Made by a program: the position numbers and the translations under genes | Shown here: positions 1 through 7,482 of the stretch, one piece after another | Layout of the letters: the number at the start of each line of letters is the position of its first letter | Position numbering within the stretch: position 1 is the stretch's first letter | Origin: Aeromonas media | GTDB taxonomy: Bacteria > Pseudomonadota > Gammaproteobacteria > Enterobacterales > Aeromonadaceae | Assembly: GCF_000819985.1 (NCBI RefSeq) | Contig: NZ_CDBZ01000138.1 | Span: 1,236-37,162, forward strand | Direction: 5' to 3' | DNA: 35,927 nucleotides | The notes under the pieces: generated by a model | Told to the model about the DNA's origin: nothing | The model's database searches: none | What the model saw: the letters and a program-made list of their open reading frames with translations, nothing else

Positions 1-674
1 AGGGGGAGAGACTGGCGGCGCTGGCCGGACAGCTGGCGCGGGAGGTGGCCGACGAGCAGGGGGCCGTGCAGGTGGCAGGCTCCCTGCCACCGCTCTTTGG
101 CTCCTACCGCGCCGACCTGTTCGACGCAGGCAGGGTGAGCGAGCTGGCGACCCCGCTTATTCGGGCGCTCTCCCCCCACGTGGATCTATGGCTGGCGGAG
201 ACCATGAGCCTCATTGCCGAGCCGCTGGCCCTCAAGGCGCTGCTGCCCGAGGACGGCAAGCCGTTCTGGGTCTCCTTCACCCTGGAGGACGAGGCGCCGG
301 GGAGCGAACCCACACTGCGCTCCGGGGAGCGGGTGGCCGATGCCGTGACCGCGTTGGCGTCGGCCGGGGTGGACGCCATCCTGTTCAACTGCTGCCAGCC
401 CGAGGTGATCGAAGGGGCGCTCAAGGTAGCCGGCGCCGTGTTGCAGGCCCAGGAGCGCACCGACGTTCGCCTCGGCGCCTATGCCAACGCCTTCCCGCCC
501 CAGCCCAAGGAAGCCACCGCCAACGACGGCCTGGACGAGATCCGCGGCGATCTGGGGCCGCTGGATTACCTTGGCTGGGCCGAGCGCTGGCGCGGTGCCG
601 GGGCTTCCCTCATCGGCGGCTGCTGCGGCATAGGCCCGGAACACATCCAGGCACTGGCCAGCCGGCTGCGCTAA
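1..674 (+). CDS. mmuM: Homocysteine S-methyltransferase, 5'-truncated by window edge
   Basis: The frame is open from base 3 to the stop at 672-674, so this is the C-terminal part of a gene that starts before the window. About 223 codons are visible, against roughly 300 in the family. The family moves a methyl group from S-methylmethionine or S-adenosylmethionine to homocysteine, giving methionine in the cytoplasm. The zinc-binding cysteines expected in this fold are visible: an NCC motif at bases 387-395 and GGCCG at 615-629 near the C-terminus. The stretch GSLPPLFGSYRADLF near base 80 is also typical of MmuM-like proteins. Only 9 bases separate the stop from the next start, so the permease gene is probably co-transcribed. 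MmuM rather than MetH-type is inferred from the short C-terminal end after GGCCG. Confidence 0.8.
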   Translation, partial: GERLAALAGQLAREVADEQGAVQVAGSLPPLFGSYRADLFDAGRVSELATPLIRALSPHVDLWLAETMSLIAEPLALKALLPEDGKPFWVSFTLEDEAPGSEPTLRSGERVADAVTALASAGVDAILFNCCQPEVIEGALKVAGAVLQAQERTDVRLGAYANAFPPQPKEATANDGLDEIRGDLGPLDYLGWAERWRGAGASLIGGCCGIGPEHIQALASRLR

Positions 675-683
675 GGAGAGCCC

Positions 684-2084
684 ATGAAAGAGAGCAAGAT
701 AGGCCTCTGGTCTCTCACCGCCCTGGTGTTCAGCTCCATGGTGGGGGCGGGGATCTTCAGCCTGCCCCAGAACATGGCCGAGGTGGCCGGCGCGCGCGCC
801 GTGCTGATCGGCTGGGGCGTGACCGGGGTGGGTATTCTGGCCCTGGCCGCGAGCTTCCTCTATCTGTCGCGACTAAGACCGGGTCTCGATGGCGGCATCT
901 ACAGCTATGCCCGCGCCGGCTTTGGCGATCTGGTGGGCTTCTTCTCCGCCTGGGGCTATTGGCTCTGCGCCACCATAGGCGTGGTGGGCTATCTGGTGAT
1001 CGCCTTCGCGGCGCTGGGCAGTTTCGTCGATACCTCTGACAATGTCTGGTTTGGCGAGGGCAACACCCTGGCCGCCTTCATCGGCGAGTCCTGCATCCTC
1101 TGGGCGGTGCACCTGCTGGTGGCCCGCGGCGTGCAGCAGGCGGCCCTGTTCAACCTGGTGGCGACCCTGGCCAAGAGCCTGCCACTGCTGCTGTTCATCC
1201 TGTTCGCCTGCTACTGGTTCGATCCGGTCACCTTCGCGGCGGATCAGCAGGGCAGCACCCTGGCGGTGCCGGTCTCCGAGCAGGTGCGCAACACCATGCT
1301 GATCACCCTCTGGGTCTTCACCGGCATCGAGGGGGCGGCGGTGCTCTCGGCCCGGGCGAGAAACAAGCGGGACGTGGGCACGGCCACCGTGCTGGGTGTG
1401 GTGCTGGCGCTGCTGCTCTATGTGCTCATCTCTGTGCTGGCGCTCGGGATATTGAGTCGCCCCGAGCTCGCGGCCCTGCCCAACCCCTCCATGGCGGGGC
1501 TGATGGCCCAGATGACGGGCTCCTGGGGCAAGGTGCTGATCAGTGTCGGTCTCATCGTCTCCGTGCTCGCTTCCTACGTGAGCTGGACCCTGTTCTCGGC
1601 CGAGGTGCCCTTCAGCGCGGCCCGTCACGGCGCCTTCCCGGCCATCTTCCGGCGCCAGAACCGCAACGGCACCCCCATAGCGTCGCTCTGGCTCACCAGC
1701 CTGACGGTGCAGGGCTGTCTGCTGCTGGTGTGGCTGCTCGGCAAGGGGTATACCAACCTGCTGCTCATCTCCACCTCCATGATACTGGTGCCCTACCTGC
1801 TGATCGGCCTGTTCCTGCTCAAGCTCTCCTTGAGTGGAGAAGGCAATGGCCTGGTGCGGGCGGTGGGGCTGGTGTCGAGCGGTTACGGTCTCTGGCTGCT
1901 CTATGCCGCCGGGGTGGAGTATCTGCTGCTCTCCTTGCTGCTCTACGGGCCGGGTCTGCTGCTGTTTCTCTACAGTCGCCGTCAGCTCGGGGCGGAGCAG
2001 CGGCTCAGCCTGCGCGAGCGGCTGCTGGCCGGGATAACCCTGGTGAGCCTGGTGCCCGCCATCTGGTCCTTTGCACACGTCTGA
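684..2084 (+). CDS. APC-superfamily amino acid permease (APA/ArcD-like)
   Basis: A 466-residue, strongly hydrophobic protein with about 12 predicted membrane segments. The N-terminus carries the APC signature around SMVGAGIFSLPQNMA (residues 19-33). The following GLDGGIYSYARAGFGD resembles the basic amino acid/polyamine antiporter group that includes ArcD. A good ribosome binding site (AAGGAG at 673-678) precedes the ATG. Its partner gene upstream is a homocysteine methyltransferase. In Escherichia coli the mmuM partner is the S-methylmethionine permease MmuP, so a role in bringing in a methyl donor or methionine precursor is possible. That is inference from context; the sequence itself looks more like an arginine/ornithine-type antiporter. 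A strong terminator follows at 2107-2134. Confidence 0.85.
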   Translation: MKESKIGLWSLTALVFSSMVGAGIFSLPQNMAEVAGARAVLIGWGVTGVGILALAASFLYLSRLRPGLDGGIYSYARAGFGDLVGFFSAWGYWLCATIGVVGYLVIAFAALGSFVDTSDNVWFGEGNTLAAFIGESCILWAVHLLVARGVQQAALFNLVATLAKSLPLLLFILFACYWFDPVTFAADQQGSTLAVPVSEQVRNTMLITLWVFTGIEGAAVLSARARNKRDVGTATVLGVVLALLLYVLISVLALGILSRPELAALPNPSMAGLMAQMTGSWGKVLISVGLIVSVLASYVSWTLFSAEVPFSAARHGAFPAIFRRQNRNGTPIASLWLTSLTVQGCLLLVWLLGKGYTNLLLISTSMILVPYLLIGLFLLKLSLSGEGNGLVRAVGLVSSGYGLWLLYAAGVEYLLLSLLLYGPGLLLFLYSRRQLGAEQRLSLRERLLAGITLVSLVPAIWSFAHV

Positions 2085-2106
2085 GGGACCTGACGATCAA
2101 ATGCAA

Positions 2107-2134
2107 GAGAGCGCCCAAGGGCGCTCTCTTTTTT
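2107..2134 (+). terminator. Rho-independent terminator after the permease gene
   Basis: A 10-bp perfect stem (GAGAGCGCCC at 2107-2116, GGGCGCTCTC at 2119-2128) with a two-base loop is followed by six T. It sits 22 bases after the permease stop and just before the end of the convergent hydroxylase gene. The T run is only on the plus-strand side, so it chiefly serves the plus-strand operon. Confidence 0.88.
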
Positions 2135-2146
2135 GTGGCGTGTGGC

Positions 2147-3022
2147 TCAGGTGTTCCCCGGGCCCGCCGGTTTGCCAAACAGCACCTTGAGCTTCTCTGA
2201 CCAGGGCAGGCCGCGGGCGTCGCGCAGCATGTCGCGCCACTCGTGGAAGGTGAGGGTAAGGGGGTTGAAGCTGTGGACGGGCTTGGTGATACCGAAGCGA
2301 CAGGGCTCGGTGGGGTCCTCTTCCACGAAGGTACCAAACAGCCGATCCCAGATGATCAGCACCCCGGCGAAGTTGCGGTCTATGTACTTGGCGTTGCTGG
2401 CGTGGTGCACCCTGTGGTGGGAGGGGGTGTTGAAGACCCACTCGAGCCAACCGAGCTTGTCCACCACCTGGGTGTGGACGAAGAACTGGAAGCCCAGGCT
2501 GAGCAGCACAGTGGCGACCACCGCCTCGGGCGGGAAGCCGATGAGGATCATGGGGATCCAGAACAGCCACATGCCGGAGACGGGGTACATCAGGCTCTGG
2601 CGAAAGGCGGTGGAGAGGTTGAGCCGCTCCGAGCTGTGGTGCACCACGTGGGAGGCCCAGAGCCAGCGCACGTGGTGGCTGGCAAAGTGGAACAGCCAGT
2701 AGCAGAGATCCTGCAACAGGAAGAGCAGCAGCACGCTCCAGGCGTTGAGCTCTATGTCGAATAGCCGCCAGCCCCAGAGTCCGTCGTAGAGGTAGGCGAT
2801 GGCGATGGCCGTCAGGGCATCGCCCCCCTGATGCATCAGCGCCAGGGCGGCGTTGGCGAACAGGTCCCGCCATTGGTAGGTGGCGGAGGGGAAGGCCGCG
2901 CCATGTTTGCGCAGATAGAGCATCTCCCAGCCGACGAAGGCCAGAAAGACGGGGGAGAGGTAGAGCAGCAGCAGTTGCACATCCATGTGAGGCATCCGGT
3001 TGGACCAGTTGGGTTCCAGCAT
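2147..3022 (-). CDS. Sterol desaturase / fatty acid hydroxylase family protein
   Basis: A membrane di-iron hydroxylase of up to 291 residues. The histidine clusters that bind the two irons are visible: HFASHH (112-117), HVVHH (125-129) and HRVHH (203-207). They lie between hydrophobic segments near 17-33, 65-82, 95-112 and 150-180. Members hydroxylate or desaturate lipids in the membrane; the substrate here is not predictable. The start is uncertain. A good promoter (3031-3059) would start transcription near 3024, leaving almost no leader for the ATG at 3022. Initiation at the ATG at 2995 (MPHMDV) or 2986 (MDVQ) is therefore plausible. None of the three has a strong ribosome binding site. Confidence 0.87.
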   Translation of the reverse strand: MLEPNWSNRMPHMDVQLLLLYLSPVFLAFVGWEMLYLRKHGAAFPSATYQWRDLFANAALALMHQGGDALTAIAIAYLYDGLWGWRLFDIELNAWSVLLLFLLQDLCYWLFHFASHHVRWLWASHVVHHSSERLNLSTAFRQSLMYPVSGMWLFWIPMILIGFPPEAVVATVLLSLGFQFFVHTQVVDKLGWLEWVFNTPSHHRVHHASNAKYIDRNFAGVLIIWDRLFGTFVEEDPTEPCRFGITKPVHSFNPLTLTFHEWRDMLRDARGLPWSEKLKVLFGKPAGPGNT

Positions 3023-3030
3023 ACCGAATG

Positions 3031-3059
3031 AATTTAAAATTTAATTAACATCCTGTCAC
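3031..3059 (-). promoter_or_regulatory. Sigma70-type promoter of the sterol desaturase-like gene
   Basis: Read on the minus strand, GTGACA (3059-3054, five of six to TTGACA) is followed by a 17-base AT-rich spacer and TAAATT (3036-3031, four of six to TATAAT). The AT-rich patch stands out from the GC-rich surroundings. Predicted transcription start is near 3024. Confidence 0.55.
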
Positions 3060-3186
3060 CGTCCGCGCGACGGGCAGCCAGATGACGACGTCTTGCTTCG
3101 TTAAGGATCAGGGGGGGAGATGGCGAGGTGAGAATAGTGAAGAGGGAGCCCAGGGCTCCCTCTTCTGCTTTCTACGGTTGTCAGCG

Positions 3187-3930
3187 TCAGAGCACCTGGC
3201 TCAGGAACTGGCGCAGACGCGGCGAGGGAGGATTGTCGAAGAAGTCGGTGGGCTTCTCGTCCACCAGCAGCTCGCCGCTCTCCATGAACAGCACCCTGTC
3301 CGCCACTTCCCGGGCGAAGCCCATCTCGTGGGTCACCACCACCATGGTCATGCCCTCTTTGGCCAGGCCCTTCATGACGTCCAGTACCTCGCCCACCATC
3401 TCGGGATCCAGGGCGCTGGTGGGCTCGTCAAACAGCATGATGCGCGGCTGCATGGCGAGCGCCCGGGCGATGGCCACCCGCTGCTGCTGGCCGCCGGAGA
3501 GCTGGGACGGGTAGCTCTGGGCCTTGTTGGACAGCCCGACTTTCAGCAGCAGGGCCTTGGCTCTGTCCTCGGCCTCCTTGCGCGACAGCCCCCGCACCTT
3601 CTGGGGGGCGAGGCTGATGTTGTCCAGCACGTTCAAGTGGGGGAAGAGGTTGAAGGACTGGAACACCATGCCCACCTCTTCCCGCAGCTTGTTGACATCC
3701 CCGGGCTCGGTCAGGCTGATGCCATCGACCTCGATATGGCCGTCGTTGATGGTCTCGAGCTGGTTGAGGGTGCGCAGGAAGGTGGATTTTCCAGATCCGC
3801 TCGGGCCCACTATCACCACCACTTCTCCTTCCGCCACCTGGGTGCTGACGTTCTTGAGGGCGTGCACCTCGGTGCCGTAGAACTTCTCTACACCGCTCGC
3901 TTTGATAATCGGATCAGTTGCTTTTCGCAT
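3187..3930 (-). CDS. Polar amino acid ABC transporter ATP-binding protein
   Basis: A 247-residue ABC ATPase of the GlnQ/HisP type. It has a Walker A (GPSGSGKST, about residue 42), the signature LSGGQQQR, and Walker B followed by the H-loop ([14 protein letters not shown], then [10 protein letters not shown]). It powers uptake of a polar amino acid by the permease and binding protein encoded upstream on the same strand. The ATG at 3928-3930 begins [11 protein letters not shown]. The start lies inside one copy of a duplicated gene junction (3899-4085). A 40-codon hybrid remnant ends 14 bases inside the gene, just as the permease ends inside the other copy. The substrate is not determined; glutamine, arginine or a relative is typical for this family. 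Confidence 0.93.
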   Translation of the reverse strand: MRKATDPIIKASGVEKFYGTEVHALKNVSTQVAEGEVVVIVGPSGSGKSTFLRTLNQLETINDGHIEVDGISLTEPGDVNKLREEVGMVFQSFNLFPHLNVLDNISLAPQKVRGLSRKEAEDRAKALLLKVGLSNKAQSYPSQLSGGQQQRVAIARALAMQPRIMLFDEPTSALDPEMVGEVLDVMKGLAKEGMTMVVVTHEMGFAREVADRVLFMESGELLVDEKPTDFFDNPPSPRLRQFLSQVL

Positions 3931-3980
3931 ATTTCACCTCGAGACGGCGTACCAGGAAGGCGCGGGGCGTGCCGGTGATG
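3899..3980. repeat. Duplicated permease/ATPase junction, copy A
   Basis: This segment matches 4005-4085 at an offset of 106 bases over about 60 bases, from GATAAT (3904) to GGAAGG (3960), with weaker similarity beyond after a 3-base shift. On the minus strand it carries the true ATPase start plus a second, non-functional copy of the permease C-terminus (reading [13 protein letters not shown], against [13 protein letters not shown] in the real gene). Confidence 0.88.
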
Positions 3981-4036
3981 GCAGCACTTCTCGACACAGG
4001 TTGAGCCTTGATAATGGGATCAGTTGCTGCGCGCAT
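3914..4036 (-). pseudogene. 40-codon hybrid remnant: ATPase start fused to permease end
   Basis: Between the permease and ATPase genes a complete small frame runs from ATG (4036-4034) to TGA (3916-3914). Residues 1-11 copy the ATPase N-terminus ([11 protein letters not shown]). Residues 12-19 match neither gene. Residues 20-40 copy the permease C-terminus, ending [13 protein letters not shown]. It overlaps the permease end and the ATPase start by 17 bases each, so it may still be translated and could carry translational coupling across the junction. It is most simply the remnant left when an ATPase-permease segment was deleted from a duplicated operon, or a short tandem duplication. No function is assigned to the peptide. 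Confidence 0.7.
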
Positions 4037-4085
4037 ATTTCACCTCCAGACGGCGTACCAGGAAGGAGAGAGTGCCAGTCAGCAC
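4005..4085. repeat. Duplicated permease/ATPase junction, copy B
   Basis: Partner of 3899-3980. On the minus strand it holds the true permease C-terminus and stop (4022-4020) plus an extra copy of the ATPase start, reading [11 protein letters not shown] against [11 protein letters not shown] in the real gene. In both copies the permease-type stop overlaps the ATPase-type ATG by 17 bases. That looks like the original arrangement of the operon. Confidence 0.88.
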
Positions 4086-5006
4086 CAGGTAGAGCAGGGC
4101 CACGGTGAACCACACCTCGAACGGGCTGAAGGTGGAGCTGACCACCTCCCGTCCCGCCTTGGTGAGATCCGTGATGGAGATGACCGAGACCAGGGAGGAG
4201 TCCTTGATGAGGTTGATGAACTGGCCCGCGAGCGGCGGCAGCACCCGCTTGAATGCCTGGGGCAGGATCACGTAGCGCATGGTCTGGGCCGCAGTCATGC
4301 CGAGGCTTCTGCCCGCCTCCATCTGCCCCTTGTGGATGGAGCTGATGCCAGCCCGCACGATTTCGGCCACATAGGCGCCGGTGAAGACAGCGAGCGCCGC
4401 CACCCCGGCGGTGAAGCGATCCAGATTGAGTACAGTGCCGATAAAGAAATAGACGATGAAGATCTGCACCAGCAGCGGGGTGCCGCGAATGAGCTCCACA
4501 TAGGTGACCGCCAGGTTGCGCAGGGCGGGATTGGGGGAGAGTCTTGCGAGGCCCGCCAGGGTGCCCAGCAGGATGGCGAAGACGCCCGCCACCAGGGAGA
4601 GCTTGACCGTGACCCAGACACCCCAGGCGATGGGACCGGCGGTCCAGCTCAGTTGCACATCCAGGGTGTCACCGAGGAAGACGGTATCCCCTTCGGCAAC
4701 CTGGGCGCCCGTGCTGGCGATGGCCTGGCGACGGTTGGGGTCGAGATCGTCTTGCAGGAAGAGTTGCCCCTTCTCTGCGGCTGTGGTGCCGGTCACCACT
4801 GTGCCGTCAAATTCTGCGTACTGTTTCTGCTCGGCCTGGTAGGCGATGTACTGGGGAATGCGTTCCCAGCGCCAGGTGTAATCCACTGCCTGCACGGCCT
4901 TGTAGATGCCAAAGATGGCGGCCAGCACCATCAGCAGGAAGACCCCGTGCCAGAGCAGCAGGTTGGGCTGTTTTTCCATCTGTCTTGTGATTTTGGGGTT
5001 GATCAC
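4020..5006 (-). CDS. Polar amino acid ABC transporter permease, long form
   Basis: A HisM/GlnP-type permease of about 328 residues, roughly 80-100 longer than common members. One N-terminal membrane segment (about residues 20-43) is followed by about 80 mostly polar residues, then the conserved permease core with the coupling motif EAGRSLGMTAAQ near residue 230. It forms the membrane channel of the importer, with the binding protein encoded upstream and the ATPase downstream. The frame extends to a GTG at 5012-5010. However, the AGAGAGG ribosome binding site lies only two bases before that codon and eight bases before the in-frame GTG at 5006-5004, so I chose 5006. The C-terminus lies in one copy of the duplicated junction. 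Confidence 0.88.
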   Translation of the reverse strand: MINPKITRQMEKQPNLLLWHGVFLLMVLAAIFGIYKAVQAVDYTWRWERIPQYIAYQAEQKQYAEFDGTVVTGTTAAEKGQLFLQDDLDPNRRQAIASTGAQVAEGDTVFLGDTLDVQLSWTAGPIAWGVWVTVKLSLVAGVFAILLGTLAGLARLSPNPALRNLAVTYVELIRGTPLLVQIFIVYFFIGTVLNLDRFTAGVAALAVFTGAYVAEIVRAGISSIHKGQMEAGRSLGMTAAQTMRYVILPQAFKRVLPPLAGQFINLIKDSSLVSVISITDLTKAGREVVSSTFSPFEVWFTVALLYLVLTGTLSFLVRRLEVKYARSN

Positions 5007-5048
5007 TGTCACAACCTCTCTTGTCGTTATTGTGTGGGAGTCTGCGTG

Positions 5049-5070
5049 AAGGGGCGGCGAACCGCCCCTT
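5049..5070. other. Intercistronic hairpin between binding protein and permease
   Basis: A 9-bp perfect stem (AAGGGGCGG at 5049-5057 and CCGCCCCTT at 5062-5070) with a four-base loop lies just after the binding-protein stop. No T run follows on the minus strand, so it is unlikely to be a full terminator. In this position such a hairpin could protect the 3' end of the binding-protein message and raise its level relative to the permease. That role is inferred. Confidence 0.6.
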
Positions 5071-5076
5071 GAGAGG

Positions 5077-5865
5077 TTATTTGAGCTGGTTCAGCCAGGC
5101 GTTGGATTCGAACCACTTCTTGTAGAGACGGTCGTAGCTGCCATCGCCCTTGATCTGGCGCAGGTAGTTGTTGAACCAGTTGAGGGTGTCCTGATCCCCC
5201 TTGCGGATCGCCCAGGCCAGCGGCTCGAAGGTGAACGGCTTGTCCAGGTGCACCACGGCGCCGGTGTTCTGGGAGGCAAAGATGGCGTTGTAGGGCAGGT
5301 CGTAGACGAAGGCGTCGACCTTGCCATTGATCACTTCCAGCTTGGCGTCGTCCTGGGTTTCAAACTGCAGCAGGGTGGCCTTGGGGATCATGCGCTTGAC
5401 CGCCTGCTCGCCGGTGGTGCCGAGCTTGACCGCGATCTTGTACTTGGGATCGTTGAGGTCCTGGAAGGATTTGATCTCGCCCGCCTTGTCCTTGCGCAGC
5501 ACTATGGTCTGGCCCACGACGATGTAGGGATCGGCGAAGTTGACGCGCAGGTTGCGCTGGGGGGTGACCGTCATGCCGCCCATGATGACGTCGAACTTGT
5601 CGGTCAGCAGGGCCGGGATGATGCCGTCCCAGGCGGTGTTGACGAACTCCACCTTCACGCCCATCTCTTTGGCGACCATCTTGGCGAGATCAACGTCGAA
5701 GCCGATGTACTGGCCCTGCTTGTTGGTCATTTCGAAGGGTTGATAGCCGGCGTCGAAGCCGACCCGCAGCACACCGCGCTCCAGTACGGCATCCAGGGTA
5801 GAGCTGGGAGCCGCATTTGCGAGCCCGCACAGCAGCAGGGTAGAGAGAATGAGTTTTTTGATCAT
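5077..5865 (-). CDS. Polar amino acid ABC transporter periplasmic binding protein
   Basis: A 262-residue protein of solute-binding family 3. The signal peptide is MIKKLILSTLLLCGLANA, with cleavage before APSS. The mature protein has the family pattern: LRVGFDAGYQPFEM, GFDVDLAKM, WDGIIPALLTDKFDVIMGG, then RNLRVNFADPY with the arginine that binds the ligand carboxylate. It captures an amino acid in the periplasm and delivers it to the permease encoded 70 bases downstream. The frame stays open upstream to 5943, but that extension (starting MQQSLVPRSR) lacks signal-peptide character, so the ATG at 5865-5863 is chosen. First gene of the operon; the ligand is not predictable. Confidence 0.92.
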   Translation of the reverse strand: MIKKLILSTLLLCGLANAAPSSTLDAVLERGVLRVGFDAGYQPFEMTNKQGQYIGFDVDLAKMVAKEMGVKVEFVNTAWDGIIPALLTDKFDVIMGGMTVTPQRNLRVNFADPYIVVGQTIVLRKDKAGEIKSFQDLNDPKYKIAVKLGTTGEQAVKRMIPKATLLQFETQDDAKLEVINGKVDAFVYDLPYNAIFASQNTGAVVHLDKPFTFEPLAWAIRKGDQDTLNWFNNYLRQIKGDGSYDRLYKKWFESNAWLNQLK

Positions 5866-6344
5866 AAGTGACGTCTCTGTCGTAAGTGTGTTCGGCCTTG
5901 AACCTGCTCCCGTGCGACTCCGTGGCACAAGAGACTGCTGCATCCGGCAACAGGCAAGACAGGATTATTGTCTTGATTGAGGCAAAAGCCCCATATGGGA
6001 TTCTATTCTTCGTGGGTTGAGTGAAAAATGTACCAAAATCCGATTGTGTCAGACGACTCAATAGGTTAGTGACGTTTTTTCCTCGTGGCACGGCTCATAA
6101 AACCACATGAAAACAACATATCTATCTAATGGCGCGGGTTCAAGTGCAAAAATAGTTGGCAGGCATTTTGCTGTATGACAAGCGGGGAATCTGGGGCCGA
6201 ACGAACCTTAAGTGCATGACATCAGGCTGGGTGACGGGGCGGCCAAGCGGAGACCCGGAAATATTTTATTGCGCCAGAAGGCTCCCTCTGTGTCTTGTCA
6301 TGGGCTTCCCATATACTCAGCCATCCCCATTGGAAGGTTCGGGA
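5866..6344. other. Divergent intergenic region, ABC importer / GGDEF gene
   Basis: About 480 bases, more AT-rich than the flanks, between two divergent start codons. It must hold both promoters. I see no open frame that looks like a real gene. A 7-bp dyad at 5955-5975 is the clearest operator-like element. A possible -10 for the GGDEF gene (TATACT at 6312-6317) lacks a matching -35. No promoter is called with confidence. Confidence 0.6.
5955..5975. promoter_or_regulatory. Dyad-symmetric operator candidate
   Basis: CAAGACA (5955-5961) and TGTCTTG (5969-5975) form a perfect 7-bp inverted repeat with a seven-base spacer. It lies about 90 bases upstream of the binding-protein start. Its size and symmetry fit the binding site of a dimeric regulator. 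No known consensus was recognised. Confidence 0.35.
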
Positions 6345-7472
6345 ATGGACGCCTCAATTCTGCTCAATCTGGACATATTTACGCTGATGTTCATGGCCCT
6401 CGGGGGCTACAGTCTGGGATTCATCACCCTCTCCATCATCTGGTCGACCCACAGGGAGATCCCGGGCCTCGGACTCTGGTGGTGGTCCAGCCTCTGTGCC
6501 CTGGCGGCCCAGTCGCTGTTCTTCCTGCAGGCGTTCGCGCCGCACATGGCGGGGATCTGGCTGGCCAACCTGCTCATCACCCTCTGTATCGCCCTGATGC
6601 CACTGGCGCTGCAACGCTTCTTCGGCGAGTCGCCGAACTGGCGGGCCTTCGCACTCTTCATGGTGATCTACCTGCTGATCCTCTGCTGGAGCGTGCTGTT
6701 CAACGACCATATGGCCCCCAGGGTGTTGCTGGCCTGCCTGAGCTACATGGTGCTGGGGGCCGTGGTGGTGGTGCTCATCTGGCGTCATGGCTATCCGGCC
6801 TACCTGCCGGCGGTGCTGGTGTTTACCGTGGTCAACATTCTGCTCTATGGCTTCAACCTGGTGCGCATGGGCTCCCTGCTCAGCGGCGAGGCGCGGGTGC
6901 TGATGGACAAGCACGTGGTCAATGTACTGCCCTTCCTCTCCATGCTGATGGGCAACTACCTTTCCACCTTCGGGGTGTTGCTGCTCTGTACCCAGTACCG
7001 GGCACTGGCCCTGCGTCGGCAGGCCAGCCAGGATCATCTGACGGGCCTGCTCAATCGGCGTGGCTTTATGGAGCGCTGTGTGACTGCACCCAAACAGGGG
7101 GCGCTGGTGGTGCTGGATCTCGATGACTTCAAGCAGATCAACGATCGTCACGGTCACGAGGTGGGGGACAGGGTACTGGCGGCAGTGGGCGCCTATCTGG
7201 CCGGTCAGGAGGATCTGGTGGCCAGTCGCTTCGGCGGCGAGGAGTTCGTGCTGCTGCTGCCCGAGGGGGATGCCCTGGCCCAGCAGACCCGTTGCGAGCA
7301 GATCCGTCAGGGGATAGCGACGCTGCCCCTGGACGGCATCCAGGTCACCGCCAGCCTGGGGTTGGTGCCCTATGCCCGGGGCTGGCATCTCGATACCCTG
7401 TTCGGTCAGGCGGATCGTGCCCTCTATCGGGCCAAGCGCAGCGGCAAGAACCGGGTCTGCCTGCCGGCCTGA
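6345..7472 (+). CDS. Membrane diguanylate cyclase (GGDEF protein)
   Basis: A 375-residue protein with about seven predicted N-terminal membrane segments (roughly residues 8-205), then a GGDEF domain. The domain shows DHLTGLLNRRGF, LDDFKQINDRHGHEVGD and the active-site motif RFGGEEFVLLLP, so it should make cyclic di-GMP from two GTP. The RxxD inhibitory site usually found just before the motif is absent (the region reads GQEDLVASRF), so product feedback may be missing. There is no EAL domain. The open frame begins at 6156, but GGAAGG at 6332-6337 lies seven bases before the ATG at 6345 and the residues upstream look non-coding. The gene ends 10 bases from the end of convergent uhpC, with no terminator between them. 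Confidence 0.88.
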   Translation: MDASILLNLDIFTLMFMALGGYSLGFITLSIIWSTHREIPGLGLWWWSSLCALAAQSLFFLQAFAPHMAGIWLANLLITLCIALMPLALQRFFGESPNWRAFALFMVIYLLILCWSVLFNDHMAPRVLLACLSYMVLGAVVVVLIWRHGYPAYLPAVLVFTVVNILLYGFNLVRMGSLLSGEARVLMDKHVVNVLPFLSMLMGNYLSTFGVLLLCTQYRALALRRQASQDHLTGLLNRRGFMERCVTAPKQGALVVLDLDDFKQINDRHGHEVGDRVLAAVGAYLAGQEDLVASRFGGEEFVLLLPEGDALAQQTRCEQIRQGIATLPLDGIQVTASLGLVPYARGWHLDTLFGQADRALYRAKRSGKNRVCLPA

Positions 7473-7482
7473 GCTGTTGTGA

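Noticed and set aside
3139-3165. Twelve-base-pair hairpin after the ABC ATPase gene, considered as a terminator
   Set aside because: The stem is strong, but neither strand has a T run after it. It may end or protect the transcript, but I do not list it as a terminator.
5690-6091. A 133-codon minus-strand frame overlapping the binding-protein start
   Set aside because: It runs out of frame through the signal-peptide region of the binding-protein gene and has no ribosome binding site or recognisable domain.
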